Assembly (NCBI RefSeq): GCF_030823405.1
Contig: NZ_JAUSXC010000001.1
Span: forward strand, 620,001 to 684,000
From: Chryseobacterium ginsenosidimutans
GTDB lineage: Bacteria > Bacteroidota > Bacteroidia > Flavobacteriales > Weeksellaceae
Reading direction: 5' to 3'
Length of the DNA: 64,000 bases
Shown here one piece after another: positions 1-8,730 of the stretch (positions are counted from its first letter, which is position 1; each line of letters opens with the position of its first letter). A program made the translations under genes and the position numbers. Below the pieces are notes generated by a model that did no database searches, had not been told where the DNA came from, and was given only the letters and a program-made list of their open reading frames with translations.

Positions 1-1476
1 CAGGAATATTTTAGAAAATCTCTTAAAGAAAAGGTTTCCGACGGGCAGATCCGTGGTTTGGCTTATTATGAAATAGGGAAGGGGTATTTAGATAAAAACG
101 ATTACATTGGCGCCGGAACTTATTATGATTCTGCATTAGCTGTAATGACGTATGAACCTTCTAAAATTCTTTTGGCAGATCAGTCTGTTTACATTAAAAA
201 GATTTCTAAAAACTATTATTTAATTAAGAAAAATGACAGTATTCTGAACTTAGCTAAAATGTCTACAGAACAGAAAACTGACTTTTTCACAAAATATATT
301 GCAAAAGTCAAGGTAAAAGAAGAAAGAGAGGAATTAGAAAGAAGACGTGCGGAAAGAGACAAAGGTTTTGATACCGGAGATTATAGTTCAAAATCAATTT
401 TTGCAAACAGTCCAAGTACTTTTGAAGATTTCGGAGTAGCAACTAAAGGTTTTTATTTCTCCAATACAGGTACCGTTTCAAAAGGAACTTCTACCTTTAA
501 GCAAACCTGGGGTGAAAGAGCATTGGTTGATAACTGGCGTTTTTCTAAGAAAATGGCAACGATCGAGGATATGAAGAATGACGCATTAGGAACAAACACA
601 GCGCCAAACCCAAGACGTTTTGAACCTGCTTTTTACATAGAGCAGATTCCTACAGATATTGCAAAGCTAGATCAATTAAAAAAAGACAGAGATACCGCTT
701 CTCTCGGATTAGGGGTCATGTATCAGAATTACTTTACGAATACTCCTTTAGCCACAAAAACGCTATATGATCTGGTAGATGTAAAACCTGAAGAAAAAGT
801 AATGTTGCAGGCTTTATACGAGATTTTCGCCATGAATTACGAGAAAAACCCGCAGGCATCAGAAAGAGCAAAGCAGATATTACTGACTGATTATCCTTAT
901 ACTTCTTATGCAGAATTCGCTAGAAATCCGAAGAATAAAACTTTCGTGAAATCTTCTGAAGATGTTGAAAATCAATATAAACAAGCTTTTGCTTTATATG
1001 AAACTGAGAAATTCGGGGAGAGTAAAGATATTATTGAGCAGACCATTCAAAAATATCCTAAAGATGCACTTGTCCCTAAATTATACCTTTTAAATGCTTT
1101 TAATTCAGGAAAATCGAGTGGGAAAGAGGTAATGATTTTACAGTTGGAACAAATTGTTTTAAATTATGCTAAGACGCCTGAAGGCGAAAAAGCCAAAGAA
1201 ATGTTGAATTACCTGAAAAGCGATCTAAGTTTTCAGGCTACGGATAATAAAGGAAATGCGATACCTCAAAATCCTTCAAACATGAGTAACAACATTCCAC
1301 AACAGCCTTCTCAACAGCTTAATGGAACGAGTACCCAACAAAAACCGAGCAGCAATAATTTCATGAGCAATCCTCAGCAAATGCAGCCTGGCGGAAACGG
1401 TAACAGACCGCCTAAAAAACCAAACACTAACCAGCCATTACAGCCAACGCAAACAGTTCCTGCAAAACCACAATAA
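1..1476 (+). CDS. sprE: SprE/PorW-like gliding motility / type IX secretion lipoprotein, 3' part
   Basis: The reading frame is open from the first base, so only the C-terminal 491 residues are present and the start lies outside the window. The visible part is rich in Tyr, Lys and Glu helices like tetratricopeptide repeats. It contains the block FYFSNTGTVSKG followed by TFKQTWGERALVDNWR, which resembles the conserved core of SprE (Flavobacterium) and PorW (Porphyromonas). Those are periplasmic outer-membrane lipoproteins needed for type IX secretion and gliding. The last 80 or so residues are low-complexity Gln/Pro/Asn-rich. The lipobox would be upstream and cannot be checked. The gene ends at a bidirectional terminator shared with tsaB. 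The family assignment is from motif recognition. Confidence 0.75.
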   Translation, partial: QEYFRKSLKEKVSDGQIRGLAYYEIGKGYLDKNDYIGAGTYYDSALAVMTYEPSKILLADQSVYIKKISKNYYLIKKNDSILNLAKMSTEQKTDFFTKYIAKVKVKEEREELERRRAERDKGFDTGDYSSKSIFANSPSTFEDFGVATKGFYFSNTGTVSKGTSTFKQTWGERALVDNWRFSKKMATIEDMKNDALGTNTAPNPRRFEPAFYIEQIPTDIAKLDQLKKDRDTASLGLGVMYQNYFTNTPLATKTLYDLVDVKPEEKVMLQALYEIFAMNYEKNPQASERAKQILLTDYPYTSYAEFARNPKNKTFVKSSEDVENQYKQAFALYETEKFGESKDIIEQTIQKYPKDALVPKLYLLNAFNSGKSSGKEVMILQLEQIVLNYAKTPEGEKAKEMLNYLKSDLSFQATDNKGNAIPQNPSNMSNNIPQQPSQQLNGTSTQQKPSSNNFMSNPQQMQPGGNGNRPPKKPNTNQPLQPTQTVPAKPQ

Positions 1477-1480
1477 ACAA

Positions 1481-1507
1481 AAAAGCGAAGAACTAATCTT
1501 CGCTTTT
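1481..1507. terminator. Bidirectional Rho-independent terminator between sprE and tsaB
   Basis: Two perfectly complementary 11-base arms (AAAAGCGAAGA and TCTTCGCTTTT) are separated by a 5-base loop, with A and T tracts on either side. It serves both convergent genes and overlaps the last codons of tsaB. Confidence 0.8.
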
Positions 1508-2173
1508 CTTTTTCTTTACCCCATGAAAGTCTTTCAGATAAAAGGGTTCGAAATAAGCAATATCTTCAAACTCTTTTTTATCAATTTTTTCAAGACTTTT
1601 CTTAATTAAATATTGTGCAGAAGGGTATATCGTTTCGTTAAACTCAGCACTTGGAAGCTGCAAAATTTCTTTTGCTTTTTTCGCTCCGTCACCTACAAAT
1701 ATTACTTTTTTATCTTTAAATTCTTGAAAAGAAGTTTCATCTAAAATCTTAGCTTCCGTTCCTGACATTTCTTTTCCAGTTTTACCGTCATAAACCGCCG
1801 TATAAACCTCCATTCTCCTTGCATCTATTAATGGTATTACAAAGTCGTAGTTTAGGTTTAAAAAGGGTTCTATCATCGTTTCTAAGGAATTCACTGCGAT
1901 CAATGGTACTTTTAATCCATAACAAAATCCTTTTGCAGAAGAAGCGCCAATTCTCAATCCTGTGTAAGAACCGGGTCCTTTACCTAAAGAAACCGCTTCA
2001 ATCTCTTTTATTGAAATTCCGGCTCCCTCTAAAGCCCATTCTATGAAAGTGTGAAGACTTTCAGACTGTTTATAGTTCTCAGAAACTTCTTCAGTTAAAC
2101 ACAACAATTTTTCCTTATCCGAAATGGCTACTGAACAGTTTTTTGAGGAAGTTTCTATGTATAAAATTTTCAT
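1493..2173 (-). CDS. tsaB: tRNA threonylcarbamoyladenosine biosynthesis protein TsaB
   Basis: This 226-residue protein belongs to the ASKHA-fold TsaB family. TsaB is the partner that stabilises TsaD in the cytoplasmic complex making t6A37 on ANN-decoding tRNAs. The N-terminal ETSSKNCSVAI strand (residues 7-17) and the KGPGSYTGLRIG block near residue 65 are TsaB hallmarks. The length matches the family. The ATG start gives the usual N-terminus MKILYIETS. The C-terminal lysine-rich tail is encoded inside the shared terminator hairpin. A TAAATTTG box on the minus strand (2255-2262) about 80 bases upstream is a possible promoter. Confidence 0.93.
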   Translation of the reverse strand: MKILYIETSSKNCSVAISDKEKLLCLTEEVSENYKQSESLHTFIEWALEGAGISIKEIEAVSLGKGPGSYTGLRIGASSAKGFCYGLKVPLIAVNSLETMIEPFLNLNYDFVIPLIDARRMEVYTAVYDGKTGKEMSGTEAKILDETSFQEFKDKKVIFVGDGAKKAKEILQLPSAEFNETIYPSAQYLIKKSLEKIDKKEFEDIAYFEPFYLKDFHGVKKKKSED

Positions 2174-2273
2174 TTAGTTGAATCTATCCGTTTAATTTGT
2201 CATTTGCAGAATTTCATCACTAGACATTTAACTATGATAAAATTTATTATTTTACAAATTTAATGGTTTTAAT

Positions 2274-3023
2274 TTATTTTCTGTAAATCGTTCTAGGTTC
2301 TGCCTGAGCACTCGGATAAATGGTCATATCAGAAATACATACATGCTTTGGGGCATTTACACAATAAGCGATAGAATCTGCAATATCTTCAGCTTTCAAA
2401 GGTTCATAACCCGCATAAACTGTTGCTGCCCTTTCACTGTCACCTTTGAATCTTACCATAGAAAAATCCGTTTCTACAGCACCCGGTTGGATATTCGTTA
2501 CTTTAATTCCAAATTCTGTTAATTCTATCCTCATTCCTTCGGAAATCACATCAACAGCTTTTTTGGTTGCACAATAAACAACTCCATTGGCGTAAGTCTG
2601 TCTTGCAGCCACTGAACTAATATTTACGATATGCCCGGAATTCCTTTCTTTCATAATAGGAATAACCATTTTTGAAACATATAAAAGTCCTTTTACATTT
2701 CCGTCGATCATAGAATCCCAATCGTCTGTTTTTCCGGCAGAAAGAGGATCTAAACCGTGTGCATTTCCTGCATTATTAATTAAAACATCAATATTTTTCC
2801 ATTCTTGAGGAAGCGAATTGATGGCAGTTTCAACTTCATCTAAATTTCTAACATCAAACTTTAAACTAAATATTTCGGTAAATTCGGAAAGCTCTATTTT
2901 TACTGATTCCAGAACCTCCGATCTTCTTCCACAAATGATAATTCTGTTTCCTTGCTTAGCAAAAAGCTCTGCTGTAGACTTTCCTATTCCGGAAGTTGCC
3001 CCGGTGATGAGTATGGTTTTCAT
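2274..3023 (-). CDS. SDR family NAD(P)-dependent oxidoreductase (YdfG-like)
   Basis: This is a classical short-chain dehydrogenase of 249 residues. It has the nucleotide-binding TGATSGIG at residues 7-14, NNAG at 83-86, the catalytic Ser near 136-137 and the YxxxK pair Tyr149/Lys153. GRR at 32-34 after the second strand suggests NADP(H) preference. The closest characterised relatives by pattern are YdfG-type 3-hydroxy acid dehydrogenases (serine/allo-threonine), but the substrate cannot be told from sequence. It lies about 100 bases from tsaB and is leftward like its neighbours. Confidence 0.88.
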   Translation of the reverse strand: MKTILITGATSGIGKSTAELFAKQGNRIIICGRRSEVLESVKIELSEFTEIFSLKFDVRNLDEVETAINSLPQEWKNIDVLINNAGNAHGLDPLSAGKTDDWDSMIDGNVKGLLYVSKMVIPIMKERNSGHIVNISSVAARQTYANGVVYCATKKAVDVISEGMRIELTEFGIKVTNIQPGAVETDFSMVRFKGDSERAATVYAGYEPLKAEDIADSIAYCVNAPKHVCISDMTIYPSAQAEPRTIYRK

Positions 3024-3101
3024 AAAAATTGTAAATTTTAATATTTTCTTTTAAAAAGTTCAGCAAATAAACTCGCAAACTTTTACATTGTTAAATTGAT
3101 A

Positions 3102-3473
3102 TTAGTTAGCATCAAATGCTTCAAAAGCATTGATTATATGTTCTATAGATAAATTTCCCTTTTCATCCGGAAGAACAGAAATAATATCAAATCTTACTTC
3201 TTGTTGTTTATTAAATTCTTCCAGATAATGATTGGCAGCGGAAACGATTAATTTAATTTTCCTTTTATTGACAGCTTCTTGCGGAAGATTAAAAGCATCC
3301 GTTGAGCGCGCTTTTACTTCAACAACAATTATTAAACTATCTTTTTCGGTGATAATATCAATCTCTGCTTTTTGATATCGAAAATTTCTTGCTAAAATTT
3401 TGTAGCCATTCTTCAATAAAAATTCTGCCGCTAAGTCTTCTGCCTTTTTCCCGAGATCGTTATGAGTTGCCAT
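3102..3473 (-). CDS. YraN family (UPF0102) endonuclease-fold protein
   Basis: This small 123-residue protein has the restriction-endonuclease-like core E37-x-D39 followed by EVKAR (E52, K54), which defines UPF0102/YraN. Members resemble Holliday-junction resolvases in fold, but a cellular role is not firmly established. The N-terminus DLGKKAEDLAAEFLLKNGY is the typical helix. The gene is separated by only 34 bases from ldcA upstream, so the two may be cotranscribed. Confidence 0.9.
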   Translation of the reverse strand: MATHNDLGKKAEDLAAEFLLKNGYKILARNFRYQKAEIDIITEKDSLIIVVEVKARSTDAFNLPQEAVNKRKIKLIVSAANHYLEEFNKQQEVRFDIISVLPDEKGNLSIEHIINAFEAFDAN

Positions 3474-3507
3474 TTTAGTTTAAATGTAAAAGTGTTTTTG
3501 AACGTTT

Positions 3508-4434
3508 TTAAAACTCGACCTTGACTTTATCTTCAACCTTTAATTTCACATTCCCACCAATAATCAAAGGTCGGTTGTCTTTAATGTGACCATTCGGAAA
3601 ACCGAAAACCACAGGAAAATTATACTTTGAAATTCTGTTTGAAATTAATTTGTAAGCAAATTCATCAAAACTTTCTTCGTATTGTTTATTTTCTTTTTCA
3701 TCACCCATATTGGTCATTCCTCCGATAATTAATCCTGAAATTTTATTGAAAACTCCGGCAAGTTCCAAACTCATAATCATTCTGTCAAGTGCGTAAAAAT
3801 TTTCGCCGATATCTTCAATGAATAAAATTTTGCCTCTGAAATCAAAAGAATATTTAGTTCCCAAAAGTGCATAAATAAGAGCTAAATTCCCTCCAACCAA
3901 TTCTCCTGCAATAATCCCCCTTTTATTAAATTGATGCGATCTAAGGCTATATTTTGGAGTTTTACCTTTTAAAATATCAAAAATCAAATTATAGCTTTCC
4001 TCAGTTACTCCAAAACTTGATGTTTTTATAGTTTGACCGTGAATTGAAACAAATCCTTTTTTCAGCAAATAACTTTGGATCACCGTGTTATCAGAATAAC
4101 CAATATACCATTTCGGATTTTTAGTAAAATTTTTAAGATTTAAATGTTCAATTAAATGCTGACAACCATAACCACCTCTGGAAGCCCAGATTGCTGAAAT
4201 CTCATTGTCATTAAGTGCCCAATTGATGTCCTTTATTCTTTCCTGCTCTGTTCCCGCATAATTGTAGCCATTGGAAAATTTTGTGTAAAGATGTTCTCCC
4301 AAAACAGGTTCATATCCTTTACTTTTAATCATTTCTATTCCCTTTTCAAGTTGAGTTGCATCAACTGCTCCTGCAGGGGAAATAACAGCTATTTTATCAC
4401 CTTTTTTAAGTGATTTTGGAAAGATTTTTTTCAT
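3508..4434 (-). CDS. ldcA: LD-carboxypeptidase (peptidase family S66)
   Basis: This 308-residue cytoplasmic enzyme would cleave the terminal D-Ala from murein tetrapeptides during peptidoglycan recycling. The S66 catalytic triad can be placed at Ser114 (in IGYSDNT), Glu207 (in FIEDIGE) and His283 (in FPNGHIKDN). The N-terminal LKKGDKIAVISPAGA is also characteristic. The start codon overlaps the lysE stop by 4 bases, which implies translational coupling within a lysE-ldcA-yraN operon. Some S66 members process microcin C instead, but the general assignment is secure. Confidence 0.92.
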   Translation of the reverse strand: MKKIFPKSLKKGDKIAVISPAGAVDATQLEKGIEMIKSKGYEPVLGEHLYTKFSNGYNYAGTEQERIKDINWALNDNEISAIWASRGGYGCQHLIEHLNLKNFTKNPKWYIGYSDNTVIQSYLLKKGFVSIHGQTIKTSSFGVTEESYNLIFDILKGKTPKYSLRSHQFNKRGIIAGELVGGNLALIYALLGTKYSFDFRGKILFIEDIGENFYALDRMIMSLELAGVFNKISGLIIGGMTNMGDEKENKQYEESFDEFAYKLISNRISKYNFPVVFGFPNGHIKDNRPLIIGGNVKLKVEDKVKVEF

Positions 4435-5117
4435 TTGTTTTTTTGATATTTTACTTCTTTCTTTTCGGCTTCCTCCAGTCGTTTATCAAACTGATTGAAT
4501 TTTTTGAAACTCTGTAAAAAGATAAAGAAACTGAATATAATAAGAATTCCACCAACGATTCTTCTTATTTTGTTGGCTAATATTTGTGTTAATCTATCGT
4601 GAAATTGTTTGGCTAAAAAGATTTTAATTAAATCAATGAACAGATAAGTGCCAATAACAATCCCGATGTATAAAATAAAACTGCCGGTATCCGGATATTG
4701 ATTTCGAACTGAAATCACCGTTACCAACCAAAAAAGAATGACTCCTACATTTAAAAGATTAAAGAAAAAACCATTCATAAAAGTTTTAAAATAATTCTGA
4801 TTGATGATTTTCTCTTCTCCGGGCATGTGCATTTTGGTTTTTGTAACTAGCATGACAATTCCGTAAACAAAAATTAGGATAGATGTAATCCGGTAAAAAC
4901 CAGGATGCTTATCTATTAAAGTCACAATATCTGCACTCGCATAATAAGCTGCTAAAATACAGAGAAGATCTGCAGAAATAACCCCAATATCTAATGCCAA
5001 AGCATGTTTCGGACCTCTCGAAAAGCTGGTTTCAATTAAAAGGAAAAAAATTGGTCCTATGAAGACCAAACTTAACATGAAGCCTAAAATAACGGCCGAA
5101 AGTATGAGTTCAAACAT
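4431..5117 (-). CDS. LysE family transporter
   Basis: This 228-residue integral membrane protein has about six hydrophobic segments. The N-terminal stretch includes LVFIGPIFFLLIETSFSRGP, which matches the conserved first helix and loop of the LysE/RhtB exporter superfamily. Such proteins export amino acids or related small molecules; the substrate here is unknown. The C-terminus is a charged Lys/Glu tail. Its stop overlaps the start of ldcA, so it is probably the first gene of that operon. Confidence 0.85.
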   Translation of the reverse strand: MFELILSAVILGFMLSLVFIGPIFFLLIETSFSRGPKHALALDIGVISADLLCILAAYYASADIVTLIDKHPGFYRITSILIFVYGIVMLVTKTKMHMPGEEKIINQNYFKTFMNGFFFNLLNVGVILFWLVTVISVRNQYPDTGSFILYIGIVIGTYLFIDLIKIFLAKQFHDRLTQILANKIRRIVGGILIIFSFFIFLQSFKKFNQFDKRLEEAEKKEVKYQKNK

Positions 5118-5220
5118 TAAAAAATTGTTTCTCTCCCAAATTTAAAAATTATATTTCTATTTGCAGATAAAATCCAATTATTTTAGGTTCAGATAATAAA
5201 ATTGATATGACTAAAAAATA

Positions 5221-5243
5221 AAAGACCGCAAATTGCAGTCTTT
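5221..5243 (-). terminator. Terminator downstream of rnr
   Basis: AAAGAC and GTCTTT arms enclose a GC-AAAT-GC inner stem with one mismatch. On the minus strand it is followed by a T-rich tract (TTTTATTTTTT), so it fits termination of rnr transcription. Confidence 0.6.
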
Positions 5244-5267
5244 ATCTATATTATTAATTTCTAATTA

Positions 5268-7422
5268 CTAATCAACAATCTTGAAATCCAATTGTTTTTG
5301 AATTAAATTCGCCTTCACTACTTTGATTTGAACCTTATCTCCCAACTGATATCTGTTACCAGTTCTAGAACCGTACACAGCATGGGTCGATTTATCATAC
5401 TGATAAGAATCGTCCATCAGATCTCTCAATTTAATCAAGCCTTCAGCACCATTTTCAGGGATTTCTACCCAGAAACCAAACTCTGCAACGCCAGAAATTA
5501 CTCCTGTGAAAGTTTCTCCCAAGTGTTTTTCCATGAATTTTACCTGCATATATTTGATGGAATCTCTTTCTGCATCAGCAGCCAGTCTTTCCATAGAGCT
5601 GCAATGTTTTGCTTTTTCCTCAAGTTCATTTCTATCCGGAGATTTTCCTCCATCGAGATAATGCTGCAACAATCTGTGAGCAAGTAAATCCGGATAACGA
5701 CGGATAGGAGAGGTGAAGTGGCTGTAATAATCAAAGCCAAGACCATAATGGCCGATTGGTTCCGTAGAATAAACCGCCTTACTCATGCTTCGCATCGCTA
5801 ATGTTTCAATCATATTTTCTTCCCCTTTACCTTTTACGTCCTGCAATAATCTGTTTAAAGATTCTGCAACTTTTTTGGTATTGGCAAGATCCATTTTATA
5901 TCCGAAAGTAGAAACAAAATCTCTTAAAGACTCTAATTTTGCAGGATCCGGATCGTCGTGAACCCTGTAAATAAAGGTATTTTGAGAAACATCTCCTCTT
6001 TTATTTAATGAAACAAATTCAGATACTTTTTTATTCGCCAGCAACATGAATTCTTCAATTAAATGGTTTGAATCTTTGCTTATTTTAAAGTAAACTCCGA
6101 TTGGCTGGTTATTTTCATCTAAATTAAATCGAACTTCACTTCTGTCAAAAGTAATTGCACCGTTTTTGATTCTTGCCTGACGCATAATTTTCGCCAGTTT
6201 ATCCAGAACCAAGATTTCTTCTGCTAAATCTCCTTCTTTCGTTTCAATTCTTTCCTGAGCTTCTTCATAGCTGAATCTTCTGTCAGAATGAATTACTGTT
6301 CTTCCAAACCACTGTTTCTGGATTTCTGCATTATCATTTAATTCAAAAACAGCTGAAAAGGTGAATTTATCTTCATTCGGACGAAGTGAACAAACGTCGT
6401 TACTTAAGACCTCAGGCAACATCGGTACAACACGGTCTACAAGGTAAACGGAAGTTGCTCTCTGATACGCTTCATCATCCAAAATAGTTCCCGGAACCAC
6501 ATAATGAGAAACATCTGCAATATGAACACCAATCTCCCAGTTTCCATTATCTAACTTTCTCATAGACAATGCATCATCAAAATCTTTTGCATCTTTCGGG
6601 TCAATCGTAAATGTAAGAACATCACGCATATCCCAACGTTTTGCTACTTCTGCATCATCGATTGTTCTATCGATTTTATCAGCATCTCTTTCAACGTCTT
6701 CAGGAAATTCGTAAGGTAATCCGTATTCCGCAAGAATAGAGTGGATCTCAGTCTCATGTTCTCCGGGAGCACCCAAAACCTGAATAATTTCTCCTTCCGG
6801 ATTCTTATCTCCCGGTCTCCATTCGGTCATTTTCACGATTACTTTATCACCGTCCTGAGCACCTCCGAATTTTCCTTTTGGAATAAAAATATCTGTATTA
6901 ATCGTCTTTTTATCGCAAACTACAAATCCGAAATCTTTATGGGCAACCATTTGCAAAGTTCCAACAAATTCTGTTCTTGATCTTTTCCAGAACTTCCAAA
7001 ACGGAACCTTCCAGTTTTTTTCCTTTATAAGTATAGGTTACTATTAAAACTTTATCACCCTGTAACGCATCTTTTACATTTTTGGAATGAATGAAAACAT
7101 CATCTTCCAACCCTTCAACTTTTACGTAAGCATTTCCTGACTGGTTGAAATCTATAACTCCTGTTAAAGTTCCAGCAATATTCAGATTGATAATGTACTT
7201 TCCTTTTTCAGTTTCTTTAATTCTCTCAGAAGACTGAAGTTTGTGTAAAGCCTGAATTACAAGTTCTCTCTGGCGTGGATTTTTATAATCTATACCGTCT
7301 GCGATCTGCTTATAATTATAAATTTTCGTGGAATTTTCATTCATAAAACGCAGGATCAATCTTCCGATTTCTACGATTTTATGGTCATTTTTCTGACTTA
7401 TATATTTTCTTTTTTTTGGCAT
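5268..7422 (-). pseudogene. rnr: Ribonuclease R gene split by a +1 frameshift
   Basis: Two overlapping frames together make a full-length (~715-residue) RNase R, the processive 3'-5' exoribonuclease that degrades structured RNA. The upstream frame (6937-7422, 161 aa) holds the N-terminal winged-helix and first cold-shock domain. The downstream frame (5268-6956, 562 aa) holds a second cold-shock region, the RNB catalytic domain with TIDPKDAKDFDDALS, and a C-terminal S1 domain (TGVISGVAEFGFWVEI). The homology passes from one frame to the other at the T run 6983-6986: removing one base restores ...VLE-RSRTEFVGTLQMVAHKDFGF. As written, the protein is truncated before catalysis. A sequencing error is the simplest explanation; a real indel or recoding is possible. 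Confidence 0.85.
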
Positions 7423-7740
7423 TTTATTTTAGTTCTTAATTATTATAGTTTTCTACACTATCGGTATTATCTTTAATTATAAAGATAATTTATATATTTT
7501 AAATTTTCCTATCTAATATATACATCAATTTTGCCTCCAGTTTTTCTACAACGGAAGTTTTAGTTTTGTATAAATTTAATACAAATATGGAGAAGAGTGA
7601 AGAAAAACCGTTTATTAAATGTGTTTTAATATTTCTAGGATTAATGGAAATAATAGAATGGTAAATTCTATTGGACAATGCAAATATACAAAATAAAAAA
7701 TAAATAAGGCTTGTAAATTGATTTACAAGCCTTTATATGT
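7423..7740. other. 318-bp intergenic region between rnr and rpiB
   Basis: This AT-rich segment holds the rpiB terminator near its right end and a minus-strand TATATTTG box (7681-7688) that could start rnr transcription about 260 bases upstream of its ATG. A 25-codon plus-strand frame (7587-7664) is described under findings. No structured RNA is recognisable to me. Confidence 0.4.
7706..7733 (-). terminator. Terminator downstream of rpiB
   Basis: A perfect 13-base stem (AAGGCTTGTAAAT / ATTTACAAGCCTT) with a minimal loop lies directly after the rpiB stop. On the minus strand it is followed by a T-rich tract. Confidence 0.8.
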
Positions 7741-8175
7741 TTAGCAAAATGCAATCTTATCAACTCTGTTCTGATGTCTGCCACCTTCAAAATCTGTTGA
7801 GAGAAATTTGTCTACAATTTCGATCGCCAATTCCTTAGATATGAACCTGGCAGGAATTGAAATCATATTGGCATCATTATGTTGTCTTGCCAATGTTGCA
7901 ATCTCCGGCATCCAACAAAGAGCGCAGCGAATCTTCTGATGTTTGTTTGCCGTGATCTGTACACCATTTCCACTTCCGCAGAATAATATTCCCAATTCAT
8001 TCTCACCATTCTCAACAGACGTTGCAGCAGGATGTACAAAGTCCGGATAATCCACACTGTCTGTGGAAAACGTTCCAAAATCCTGAACCTCAAAGTTTTC
8101 TGATAAATAGTTCTTAACAATCTCTTTATACTCGAAGCCTGCATGGTCAGCAGCAATAGCGATTTTTCTTTTCAT
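7741..8175 (-). CDS. rpiB: Ribose-5-phosphate isomerase B
   Basis: This 144-residue enzyme interconverts ribose-5-phosphate and ribulose-5-phosphate in the pentose phosphate pathway. DHAG at residues 10-13 and the CGSGNG loop with catalytic Cys66 identify the RpiB/LacAB family. The frame is open upstream to 8349, but I chose the ATG at 8175 because it gives the standard N-terminus MKRKIAIAADHAGF and the normal family length; the extra upstream residues have no family character and run into the proposed origin region. Confidence 0.94.
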   Translation of the reverse strand: MKRKIAIAADHAGFEYKEIVKNYLSENFEVQDFGTFSTDSVDYPDFVHPAATSVENGENELGILFCGSGNGVQITANKHQKIRCALCWMPEIATLARQHNDANMISIPARFISKELAIEIVDKFLSTDFEGGRHQNRVDKIAFC

Positions 8176-8204
8176 AATTCTTGTATTAAGCTTTTTAGAT
8201 TTAT

Positions 8205-8560
8205 TTTCAACACAAATGTAAGTATAATGTGGATAACTCTTAAATTTTTGCGAATTAATTGTGAAAAGAGATGTTAGTAAATGTGGAAAAATGTTGGAAA
8301 GTAAATCTTTGTTAACATTAAAAATTTTTGTAATGGAAATCGGTTCCAAATTTTTTGCTCACTATTTCAAAAAAGTTGTTGTGGAGAATTCTATACTTTT
8401 TCCATAAATCAGTTATTAATAAATGGAAATGGGGAAAAGTTATCCATAATTGTTAGTAACGAATATAAAAATCATATTTTCAATAGATTATAATGTCTAT
8501 AAATTGTTAATTACATAAAAATTAAATGTGATAAAGTATTTTAATAAAATTTATCCCCGA
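8205..8560. other. Candidate chromosomal replication origin (DnaA-box cluster)
   Basis: This gene-free, very AT-rich segment has one perfect DnaA box in reverse orientation (TGTGGATAA, 8228-8236). It has three one-mismatch boxes: 8282-8290 (TGTGGAAAA), 8380-8388 (TGTGGAGAA) and 8440-8448 (TTATCCATA). Weaker versions lie at 8397-8405 and 8551-8559. An almost pure A/T tract at about 8460-8550 could serve as the unwinding element. Two parS sites lie 3-5 kb to the right. dnaA itself is not in the window, which does not exclude an origin here. The call is inference from box density and parS proximity. Confidence 0.5.
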
Positions 8561-8670
8561 AACTCACAACACTCAACAACAATACCATATTCTTTTTTTT
8601 AATAGAAAAAAAAATTGTTGATAGGTGAATGTTGAGTCTGGGGGAAACTTTTCTGAAAACTTTTATCGGG

Positions 8671-8706
8671 TTGCGGCTTTTCAAAAATTTTAAAATCTTA
8701 CATTTG
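8671..8706 (+). promoter_or_regulatory. Probable pgk promoter
   Basis: TTG (8671-8673) and TACATTTG (8699-8706) match the Bacteroidota -33 (TTG) and -7 (TAnnTTTG) elements, with 25 bases between them. The -7 box ends 24 bases before the pgk ATG. Confidence 0.6.
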
Positions 8707-8730
8707 TGAAACGAAAATTCAACGATATTT

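Larger units (their letters stand above)
8176..8730. other. 555-bp rpiB-pgk intergenic region
   Basis: This is the longest non-coding stretch in the window. It holds the DnaA-box cluster and the AT-rich tract. ACTCAAC (8571-8577) and GTTGAGT (8631-8637) form a widely spaced inverted repeat. The pgk promoter is at the right end. I find no credible gene in it. Confidence 0.6.

Noticed and set aside
8176..8349. Longer start for rpiB
   Set aside because: The extra 58 residues have no family similarity and the region contains DnaA-box-like sites; the ATG at 8175 gives the normal protein.
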